Below, piece after piece: positions 18,088 to 25,211 of a DNA stretch of 47,663 bases. Source of the DNA: Okeania sp. KiyG1 (GTDB lineage: Bacteria; Cyanobacteriota; Cyanobacteriia; Cyanobacteriales; Microcoleaceae); the NCBI RefSeq assembly GCF_014132355.1, contig NZ_BLZO01000092.1, positions 1 to 47,663 of the forward strand, given 5' to 3'. A model generated the notes under the pieces. The model made no database searches, was not told the origin of the DNA, and worked only from the letters and a program-made list of their open reading frames with translations. The translations under genes were made by a program, and so were the position numbers. How positions within the stretch are numbered: the first letter of the stretch is position 1; the number at the start of each line of letters is the position of its first letter.

Positions 18088-19419
18088 ATGAATTTCAGTG
18101 TTACTCGGCCAGTTTTTGCAGCCTTCTTAACAGACTGGTTTTTTGACTCAGATAATAATCAACTCCAGTTTACTCTCCCATCAGGTACAGCTCCTAGTTT
18201 TTCTTTGGAAAATAAACCAGCTCGTCTAATTGTATATATTCCGAATACGGAGGTTAGTGTAGATGTGACTGAGTTATATCCGGATGGTTTGGTGCGCCGA
18301 GTTAGTCTTTCTCAAGAGCAACCAGAACAAGCAAAAGTTATTATAGATTTTGCTCCTGAAGTGGTTATCTCTACTCAACAAGTACAATTAGAACAGGTCG
18401 AACCACAGGAAAATAGTTGGCAGTTAAGTTTGCTTATGGCTGAAGGGGAATTTTCAGAGCCATCAGAGACAATAATTTCAGACCGACAGGCAACTGAGCC
18501 AGAAACTACAGAGGTAGAAAATTCTCAAACTACTGAAGAAGAGGATAATCAAACTTCTACTCAACCAAAGCAAGATAGTGTAGGTTTGTTAGACACTGCT
18601 CCGGAAGAGGAATCTCCTTTACCCAACCCAGGGCCTTCTGCGGAGCCTTCTGTACCATTTTTGGTCATTCCCACTGACAGGCCAGGTAGGTTTAGGTCTC
18701 CAGTAGTAGATGCTTTGAATAATGAAAAGCCGGAAACGGAAAGTTCTGAGGTGATAGAAACACCCACACTTGAGACTAGAGAGGAAGAAGAGACGGCTAT
18801 TTCACTTCCTCCAGAGTCCAGAGAAAAATCAAAATACAATACTACAGAATCAGTAGGTGTAATTACTTTTGGAGAACCTTTGCCTGGGTCATCGGGGCAA
18901 AAACAATCTGAAGATGATATTGCCATATTAATTGAGGAAGGAGAAGTTATAAGTTTAATTTATCCATCTCAAGATGTTACATTACCACGAGATATTGAGA
19001 TACAGGAAGTTTTGCTGCTCAAAGAGGCGATCGTTGACGAATCTGGTAGAGTTATAGTACCAGCTAGAACCCCTGTAGTAGGTGGTTTTGATACTACCAC
19101 TCAGGGAAGTAAATTTATCGCTAGGGCTATATATGTAGATGAGCGCTTAATACCTTTTTCTGCTGAATCAGAATTACTCCGAGGCCATCCTAATGTAAAT
19201 GAAAAAGTTTTGGCTGCCAGTAGTGCTGGTGGGGGGTTAGGATTATTATTGTTGACGGGTTCAGGTTTTGGTTTTCTGGCAGGAGCTGCTCTTGGTGCTG
19301 GTAGTGTTGTTCTTGCTTCTCCTCGTTCTGTTACTCTAGAAGACAATAGTATCATAGAGGTTCGTGTAGTTAAGGATTTACCTCGTTCTAGGTTTTACGA
19401 GGATATTAGCAATTTTTAG
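18088..19419 (+). CDS. AMIN-domain exported protein
   Basis: 443 residues from this ATG. Residues about 12-90 form an AMIN domain (FDSDNNQLQFTLPSG, PARLIVYIPNTEV, ELYPDGLVRRVSLSQ, KVIIDFAP), which targets periplasmic cell-wall or pilus machinery. A long acidic Thr/Glu/Pro linker (about 125-270) follows, then a C-terminal domain with RVIVPARTPVVGGFDTTTQG, a VirB10/TrbI-like strand pattern, and a glycine-rich hydrophobic stretch near 375-405. The signal peptide lies upstream of this ATG: an open frame without stops reads KSKSLLKFIGLVGTLV. It joins an ATG at 18005 if one A is added to the run 18028-18032, giving 471 residues. So the true start is probably 18005 with a frameshift. Confidence 0.8.
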   Translation: MNFSVTRPVFAAFLTDWFFDSDNNQLQFTLPSGTAPSFSLENKPARLIVYIPNTEVSVDVTELYPDGLVRRVSLSQEQPEQAKVIIDFAPEVVISTQQVQLEQVEPQENSWQLSLLMAEGEFSEPSETIISDRQATEPETTEVENSQTTEEEDNQTSTQPKQDSVGLLDTAPEEESPLPNPGPSAEPSVPFLVIPTDRPGRFRSPVVDALNNEKPETESSEVIETPTLETREEEETAISLPPESREKSKYNTTESVGVITFGEPLPGSSGQKQSEDDIAILIEEGEVISLIYPSQDVTLPRDIEIQEVLLLKEAIVDESGRVIVPARTPVVGGFDTTTQGSKFIARAIYVDERLIPFSAESELLRGHPNVNEKVLAASSAGGGLGLLLLTGSGFGFLAGAALGAGSVVLASPRSVTLEDNSIIEVRVVKDLPRSRFYEDISNF

Positions 19420-19543
19420 GACATAGGGTGATGGGAGGATGGAGAGATGGGGTGATGGGGGAATGGGGTGATGGGGGGATGGGGATAAAAAAACACTAGA
19501 AACAAACATCTATTGCACAGTTTTAGGTGTGTCGCCCTACTAG
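19420..19543. repeat. GATGGGG heptamer run and MITE end
   Basis: Directly after the AMIN gene lies a GATGGGG(GT) heptamer run (19428-19485), followed by GCACAGTTTTAGGTGTGTCGCC, an end of the GACTGACACAGC family found complete at 45762-45897. Confidence 0.65.
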
Positions 19544-20050
19544 ACTGACACAGCTAATTTTATCTCAACGTTGGTTGAAGACCCGCGCTCTCCCGTTGGC
19601 GGAGGATGGTGGCGGCAGCTATTAGGGGAGTGTCGGGATGTTTGCGCAGCATTCCGGAGGAAAAACCAATCAATTTTGCGGTGTTGCCAATAGTGTGTTA
19701 ACCTTAAATAAGGCTGCTGGGCTAGCAGTGTCAGTCTGTGGAGCGACCGTAAGACCAGAAAGAGGTTTGGCCTCGGAGGCAGGTGCTACGTTAGCGCAGC
19801 TCCTCTGTCAAGAGGAAACAGAAAGTCCTGAACCGTGAGGTTTAGGAATCCCGCGCTGTCTCGTGAGAGCAGCGTCGGGAGGATGTCAAGCAGAGCAATT
19901 ATTGGTACGGGGGCGGGTTCACCAGGTCCTGGGTAAAACCGGGGCGGGTTCACCAGGTCCTGGGTAAAACCATTCAGTTAACGCGGAACCCGCCCCTACC
20001 GCGGAACCCGCCCCTACCCGATGCACCATTTTAGGTGTGTCACGCCACTA
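19544..20050. mobile_element. Composite remnant: MITE ends enclosing a tnpB 3' end and omega-RNA-like region
   Basis: The left end GACTGACACAGCTAATTTT and right end GCACCATTTTAGGTGTGTCACGCC match the inverted repeats of the 45762-45897 element. Inside, about 19660-19838 (+), is a frame ending ...ACG-like GLAVSVCGATVRPER and then ETESPEP, which resembles the variable C-terminal tail of cyanobacterial TnpB. It continues into a GC-rich region with AGTCCTGAACCGTGAGGTTTAGGAATCCC-type stems. The catalytic parts of TnpB are absent. 19910-20012 holds duplicated GGGGCGGGTTCACCAGGTCC and AACCCGCCCCTACC arms. Confidence 0.45.
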
Positions 20051-20123
20051 CTACTGGATTAACTTCTCCCTCACTCCCCCACTCCCCACTCCCCTACTCC
20101 CTACTCCCCTACTCCCTACTCCC

Positions 20124-20633
20124 TTAGAAATTATTTTCAGGAGCATTTCCCCCTGGCCCTAATTGATCGGGTAAGAAGAGGTTTTGAGCACTATCGTTTT
20201 GATAGATACAATTAATCTCTGGATCGTCATTAATATTTCCGGTATAACCAAAGGTATTCATTCTATTTTTACAATCCCGTACTTGCTCATTGCTGAGTAA
20301 GTTTCTTTTCTCTAGAATTGACCAGTTATTTCTACGGATGACACACCCTGGTTTGATATTTGGTTGAGATACATATACGTTAAAAGGATTGAGAGTCAAG
20401 AAAACTCTCATATTCGTTACCATAGCACTAGCTCCAAACTGTACACAAAGTTCTGGGTTTGGTACGCTGCGATCGATAAATTCACGAGAGGCCACGTTTT
20501 GGGGAGTAAAATTAGCGGTGGAGCTAAAGGCAATGCCGATGCCAATACCTAAAACAAATACTCCTCCTAAAATTGCTATAGTGGCATAGTTGAATCTAGA
20601 TGGTTCGGTGGTAGTTTGAGGTGTACGTTTCAT
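20124..20633 (-). CDS. DUF3172 family membrane-anchored protein
   Basis: 169 residues. One N-terminal membrane segment (about 18-36, ATIAILGGVFVLGIGIGIAF) is followed by an extracytoplasmic or lumenal domain with NVASREFIDRSVPNPELCVQ, FGASAMVTNMRVFLTLNPFN, VYVSQPNIKPGCVIRRNNW and a conserved Cys pair. This matches the DUF3172 family found in cyanobacteria and plastids. Role unknown; possibly thylakoid-associated. A copy of the dispersed repeat begins just upstream of its start. No operon partner. Confidence 0.82.
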   Translation of the reverse strand: MKRTPQTTTEPSRFNYATIAILGGVFVLGIGIGIAFSSTANFTPQNVASREFIDRSVPNPELCVQFGASAMVTNMRVFLTLNPFNVYVSQPNIKPGCVIRRNNWSILEKRNLLSNEQVRDCKNRMNTFGYTGNINDDPEINCIYQNDSAQNLFLPDQLGPGGNAPENNF

Positions 20634-20639
20634 TTCAAT

Positions 20640-20845
20640 AATTTAGAATTTAGAATTTAGAATTTAGAATTACCTCTCCTTTAAAACGAAGAGGATTGAC
20701 TAATCATGAAAATTTTTCTTCTCTTGGTCGAGGGATGGTGAGGAAACCTCGCCATCCCACCCTTCGGGAAGCTGCGCTACGACCACTTTTATCCTCTTAA
20801 AAGAGGAGGCTTTCAACCGCAATTTTTCGGTAAATTATAAATAAA
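20640..20845. repeat. Dispersed 'ACCGAATAATTAAGG' repeat, reverse copy with nested palindrome
   Basis: This copy runs opposite to the one at 2565. It begins with TTTAGAA heptamers, then CCTCTCC, the TCTTCTCTTGGTCGAGGGATG block and GAGGCTTTCAACC to ATTTTTCGGTAA. A small palindromic insertion CCTTCGGGAAGCTGCGCTACGA (two segments, about 20761-20783) interrupts it. Confidence 0.7.
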
Positions 20846-21237
20846 GTTAAGTTATCGAGCTTCTTAGGCTATGAACAATAGTGGACGAACTAATTTAGAA
20901 ATTTGTTGGTTAATACTATCATAATTCGCAAATTAGAGCGTTGGAGTCAAAATTTAAAAGTCAAAAGTCAGATAACCTCCTAATTTTGATTTTTTTGATT
21001 TACTTTGTTGAATAATGTTAAGTTTTATGTTATGATTATCTGAATGTATACTCATAATGTCTGAGTGTAGGCCAAAATATATATCAAATAATATTTAGCT
21101 ATCTGTTGCCTGCTAAAGCTGAAAAAGATAGACTATCCATGACTTATATCTACAAAATGTCTGTCTATGTTTTTACAGCATTAATCTGTGTTATTATTAC
21201 TTATGTCTGCTAAGACCAGAGGATTTTAGCAACGATT

Positions 21238-21425
21238 ATGGAGTGTTTTGCACTCGACTTTTCATAAGGATGAAAACCCCAGAGGGAATCCTAAACTCAA
21301 TGTACTTGAGGGGAACATTAACCTTCTTTGCCAGTAGACTTATGGACGGGTGAGTCGGAAAATTGCTTTTAGTCACCGATGAAGAGCGTGTCTAGGATTG
21401 TCTAGATTTTTAGAAGGTGAAAAGT
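21238..21425 (+). promoter_or_regulatory. Candidate structured 5' leader of clpS
   Basis: Stems visible by eye include GAGTG-TTTTG-CACTC (21241-21255), CTCAA-TGTAC-TTGAG enclosed by CCCC...GGGG (21275-21313), GGTGA...TCACC (about 21350-21379) and CTAG...TCTAG pairs near 21390-21405. Together they form a conserved-looking, GC-richer block 120 bases upstream of clpS in otherwise A+T-rich DNA. I do not recognise a known riboswitch. Function is inferred from position only. Confidence 0.3.
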
Positions 21426-21544
21426 GAAATAATAGGCAAATATTGTTCAACAAAGTTAAGTATATTTACTTTATGTCTAGCCTGAATATTGGTCTAGAGT
21501 AAGGTTATTATGTCGTATTAGTATTTTTTAAGCAGGATAGAGTA

Positions 21545-21832
21545 GTGTCTGTCGAGACTATAGAAAAGCGTTCCACTTCCACAGTCCGTAAACCTGCACC
21601 ACGTTATCGTGTTTTACTCCATAATGATGATTTTAATAGTATGGAGTATGTAGTGCAGGCATTGATGAAGACAGTGCCGAGTCTAACTCAACCCCAAGCT
21701 GTCGATATTATGATGGAAGCTCACAGTAACGGTATTGCATTGGTGATTACCTGTGCTTTAGAACACGCTGAGTTTTATTGCCAAAATTTAAAAAATCAGG
21801 GACTAACTAGCACTATAGAACCTGATGATTGA
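21545..21832 (+). CDS. clpS: ATP-dependent Clp protease adaptor ClpS
   Basis: 95 residues. The ClpS core is complete: RYRVLLHNDDFNSMEYVVQAL with the NDD-(x)-M motif that binds N-degrons, the helix QPQAVDIMMEAHSNG, and ALVITCALEHAEFYCQNLKNQGL. ClpS delivers proteins with destabilising N-terminal residues to ClpC/ClpA-ClpP. The start is GTG, with AGGA 8-11 bases upstream. A CPBP membrane protease gene follows on the same strand after 530 bases, but a hairpin near 22313-22345 may separate the transcripts. Confidence 0.95.
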   Translation: MSVETIEKRSTSTVRKPAPRYRVLLHNDDFNSMEYVVQALMKTVPSLTQPQAVDIMMEAHSNGIALVITCALEHAEFYCQNLKNQGLTSTIEPDD

Positions 21833-21839
21833 TTTGATT

Positions 21840-22312
21840 TTGACTTCTCTGTTGGTTAAAACACGAGAGATTTTAAGCGGATGTTCCGAATCGGGTTAAA
21901 ACCACGATTCTCCAAGTTTCACACTTAACTGTCACCGACAATTAGTCAGTGGTGGCCGCTGATGAGCCACCTAGACGCTCTGACATACTGATGATTAATA
22001 TCATATGCTTTGCGCTTACTTTTAATAATTAATCCTTTAAGAGTGGTTTTACTCAAAGAGCGAGCTATAAATCCCTATCTTTGCTGCCTGCTTGTCTGTT
22101 GCCTTGGTCTTGGTAGCGATTTATGTCCTACTAGTTTCCTTCCGACGGGAATTTCACCCCTACTAGCAAAGGTTCATCGGGACAAACCTTGTTCTTACTC
22201 CCATGAATATATTATCTCATATTTTGTGATATAGGAGATTAAAATTTCCAACTTGTTTTGATCCATCGGCTGAAGTCTGACGACATTTCAACTGCCAAAT
22301 TCAAGGTAATAT
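21840..22312. other. Region with palindromes, no convincing gene
   Basis: Contains inverted repeats such as ACGAGAG/CTCTGTTGG-like arms and CCGAATCGGG...CCACGATTC at 21880-21925, and GC-richer segments at 21940-21985 and 22105-22195. A 74-codon frame at 22010-22234 has no domain. On the minus strand the layout (basic open pieces then stems) could be a worn tnpB tail, but I cannot confirm it. Confidence 0.3.
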
Positions 22313-22346
22313 AGAAGCCGAGTTTCGACCTTAAGAAGCTCGGTTT
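22313..22346 (+). terminator. Possible Rho-independent terminator
   Basis: AAGCCGAG, a 14-base loop, then CTCGGTTTCTC: an 8-bp stem followed by a T-rich stretch. It lies between clpS and the CPBP protease, only about 15 bases before the latter's start, so it might instead act as a leader hairpin. Confidence 0.45.
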
Positions 22347-22359
22347 CTCATTTCTGTAG

Positions 22360-23364
22360 GTGTTAGTAGTGCCTAATTTATCATTCGGCAAAATTGCAAA
22401 GTTTCCGGTTCCTATAAGAATAGGAATTTTTATTTTAACATTATTTCTGAGTTGGATACCACTGGCAGCACCAATATATTTTTTTGGACGAGATGCAAAT
22501 TTGGCTAGTATATTGGCGATCGCTCTCTTATATATAGAGTTTATTATTTTGGTCCAGTTTTGGGGAAAGAAAGTTTATCAACAATCTCACCTACTACGTC
22601 GTTACGGTTTAGAAATAAGTAGGCGCAACTTTCAGAAATTTTTTCAAGGTTTAGGAATAGGTTTAGTTAGTCTGTTTGGTTTTTTTATTTTAGAAGCGCT
22701 CCTGGGATGGGTAATATGGCAGTCACCTTCAGCAAAGTTACCTCAATTTATTCTGGAAGGTTTCTTGGTATCTGTGGGTATTGGTTTTGCTGAGGAGTTA
22801 CTATTTCGAGGTTGGTTATTGGATGAGTTGGAGCGAGATTACAAACCAAAAGTAGCTTTGTGGGTAAGTAGTGTTGTATATGCCTTACTACACTTTATTA
22901 AACCAGTCGCAGAAATTTTGCGGACTTGGTTTCAGTTTCCTGGTTTGGTGTTGTTGGGTTTAATTTTTGTTTGGGCAAAATGTGATGAAGAAGGAAGAAG
23001 GAAGAAGGAAGAAGGAAGAAGGAATAAGTGGATGGGGACTCAAACTCCAACCAATGAAGAAGAAAGAAGGAATAAGTGGATGGGGACTCAAACTCCAACT
23101 AATTATAAACACCGTTTAGATGGTGGGGTATTTAACCCAAAAGAAAAAGATAAATTGATTTATTATCAACAAGAATTATTGGGTTTGCCTATTGGTATTC
23201 ATGCTGGTTTTGTGTGGGGTTATTACATTATTAATGTGGGTGGTTTAGTTAAGTATTCTAGTGTAGTTGGAGAGTGGATAGTTGGGATAAATGGTAATCC
23301 TTTAGCAGGTGTAATGGGGTGGTTTTTTTTAGGAGCGATCGCTTTATTTATTCAGCGAAAGTGA
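22360..23364 (+). CDS. CPBP family intramembrane metalloprotease
   Basis: 334 residues with about eight membrane segments. The CPBP (CAAX protease and bacteriocin-processing) motifs are present: EELLFRGWL near residue 145, then the F-x-x-x-H-like SVVYALLHF, and a later GLPIGIHAGFVWGYYI with the third His. Starts at GTG (22360); a GTG three codons on is also possible. Residues about 207-250 are an insertion encoded by a GAAGAAGGAA heptamer run and two copies of RRNKWMGTQTPTN, in frame and breaking a loop between membrane helices. Intramembrane protease of unknown substrate. Confidence 0.88.
   Translation: MLVVPNLSFGKIAKFPVPIRIGIFILTLFLSWIPLAAPIYFFGRDANLASILAIALLYIEFIILVQFWGKKVYQQSHLLRRYGLEISRRNFQKFFQGLGIGLVSLFGFFILEALLGWVIWQSPSAKLPQFILEGFLVSVGIGFAEELLFRGWLLDELERDYKPKVALWVSSVVYALLHFIKPVAEILRTWFQFPGLVLLGLIFVWAKCDEEGRRKKEEGRRNKWMGTQTPTNEEERRNKWMGTQTPTNYKHRLDGGVFNPKEKDKLIYYQQELLGLPIGIHAGFVWGYYIINVGGLVKYSSVVGEWIVGINGNPLAGVMGWFFLGAIALFIQRK
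22982..23110 (+). repeat. Heptamer run plus duplicated 40-bp unit inside the CPBP gene
   Basis: GAAGGAA heptamers are followed by two copies of GGAATAAGTGGATGGGGACT CAAACTCCAAC with a short spacer. All remain in frame with the protease. Similar heptamer runs (AGTCAGG) lie right after the gene at 23385-23412. Confidence 0.85.
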
Positions 23365-23545
23365 ATTTGTATAACCTAGAATAAGGAGTCAGGAGTCAGG
23401 AGTCAGGAGTCGTATGGGAATAGTTTCAATAGCAGTTTTGAGCTAATAAATTCTATTTTTTTTCAAAGGGAGACCTCCTGCATTTGTCTTTTTTTCACGC
23501 TTATTATTCGTAACATTCTTTTTTCAAAATGGTATTAATCTAAAA

Positions 23546-24628
23546 ATGGAACTAAAAGATAACTCTAATAATTCCGGAAAATCCAATCCACAAATCATAG
23601 CTTCTCGAACTTTTATTAACTGGTTAGAATCTGAAAAAATTAGTCTAGCATTTACAACATACCAAACTTCTAGATTACTTTTACTAGGAGTTAATTCCCA
23701 AAGTAACTTTTCTGGTTTTGAGCGTTTGTTCGATCGTGCCATGGGATTATATGCTACTCCAGAACGATTATATATGAGTTCAAAATATCAAGTTTGGCAG
23801 TTAGATAATGTTCTCCAAAAAGAGCAATTTTACAATGGTTATGATAAACTTTATATTCCCAGAATAGGTTATATAACTGGTGATTTAGATGTCCATGATC
23901 TTGTGGTTGATAATAATGATAGAATCATTTTTGTTAGTAGTTTATTGAACTGTTTAGCTACAGTTAGCCATAAAAATAGTTGTACTCCTTTATGGAAACC
24001 GCCCTTTATTTCTGAAGTTATTAATGAAGACCGTTGTCATCTGAATGGTTTAGCAATGGTAGAAGGAAAACCTACTTATGTTACTGCTGTTAGTTCTACA
24101 GATGTAATTGATGGTTGGCGAGATAAAAGAAGGGATGGTGGTTGTGTAATTGATATTGCATCAAACGAGATTATTCTGAGTGGTTTATCTATGCCTCATT
24201 CTCCGAGATTTTATCAAGGAAAATTGTGGTTATTGAACTCGGGAAGAGGTTTTTTTGGTGTAGTTGATTTAGACAAAGGTAAGTTTGAACAGATAACTTT
24301 TTGCCCTGGTTATTTGCGGGGTTTAGCCTTTTGGAAAAATTGGGCGATCGTGGGATTATCTAAACCAAGGGATATGACTTTTTTAGGTTTAGAATTAGAT
24401 GAAAATTTATTGGCTAAAAATATAGAACCGCGTTGCGGTTTGATGGTAATTGATATTAATACAGGTTGTATAGTTGAATGGTTGCGCTTAGAAGGAGTAA
24501 TTACAGAATTATACGATGTCCAGGTATTGCCAGGAATTCAACGACCAATGGCTTTAGGATTTCAAACAGATGAAATTAGTCGTCTATTGACTTTAGACCC
24601 AATGGAATTTCTTCTGGAAAAAGAATAA
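23546..24628 (+). CDS. TIGR03032 family protein
   Basis: 360 residues. It matches the TIGR03032 (DUF4915) family: N-terminal SRTFINWLESEKISLAFTTY, then RAMGLYATPERLYMSSKYQVW, YIPRIGYITGDLDVHDL, CLNGLAM-like CHLNGLAMVEGKPTYVTAV and PHSPRFYQGKLWLLNSGRG. The fold is probably a beta-propeller-like repeat domain. Role not established; the family is often next to sugar- or peptide-modifying genes, but here it stands alone. ATG with weak ribosome site. Confidence 0.85.
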   Translation: MELKDNSNNSGKSNPQIIASRTFINWLESEKISLAFTTYQTSRLLLLGVNSQSNFSGFERLFDRAMGLYATPERLYMSSKYQVWQLDNVLQKEQFYNGYDKLYIPRIGYITGDLDVHDLVVDNNDRIIFVSSLLNCLATVSHKNSCTPLWKPPFISEVINEDRCHLNGLAMVEGKPTYVTAVSSTDVIDGWRDKRRDGGCVIDIASNEIILSGLSMPHSPRFYQGKLWLLNSGRGFFGVVDLDKGKFEQITFCPGYLRGLAFWKNWAIVGLSKPRDMTFLGLELDENLLAKNIEPRCGLMVIDINTGCIVEWLRLEGVITELYDVQVLPGIQRPMALGFQTDEISRLLTLDPMEFLLEKE

Positions 24629-24654
24629 GTTAAATCTAATATAAACAGGACTTA

Positions 24655-24995
24655 TACTAAATTAAAAAAGAATGTTACAAATAAACTGGCTAGTAAATAA
24701 TTAATAATCCACCTAAAACCTAAAACCTAAAACCCAGCACCTAGTAGCTAAAACCTACCACCTACCACCTAACACCTAGAAAATTATTTGTAGCAAACAT
24801 TTATCAAATTGGTATTAGGTCTTAGGTATTGGGTGTAATACCAAATTAAAAAAAGAATGTTACAAATAAACTGGCTAGTAAATAACTAATAATCCACCTA
24901 AAACCTAAAACCTAGCACCTAGTAGCTAAAACCTACCACCTACCACCTACCACCTAGAAAATTATTTGTAGCAAACATTTATCAAATTGGTATTA
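24655..24995. mobile_element. Two tandem MITE copies (TAATACCAAATT... ends) with heptamer cores
   Basis: Copies at about 24655-24817 and 24836-24995. Each begins TA(C/A)CAAATTAAAAAA-like DNA with GAATGTTACAAATAA and ends TTATTTGTAGCAAACATTTATCAAATTGGTATTA, which is the imperfect inverted repeat of the start. The centre is a CTAAAAC / CTACCAC heptamer run. The remaining 25000-25211 holds no gene. Confidence 0.75.
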
Positions 24996-25211
24996 GTCAT
25001 CAAAAATAGATTATGTATCAATTTCTACATCAATAAATTGTAGGAACAAACGGCAGTTTGCCCCTACGCACCGATCTAATCAAAGCCATAGATTAAAAAA
25101 AATCATAAATTCTTGCCAAAATATGGCCCAAATCTTGGCGATCGCCAGACAGAAAATATAAAATATTCGTAATTTCACTGAGCATAATAAATTATTTTTC
25201 GAGATTCTTAT

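Noticed and set aside
22010-22234. 74-residue + strand gene after clpS
   Set aside because: No domain, no ribosome site, lies in a palindrome-rich region.
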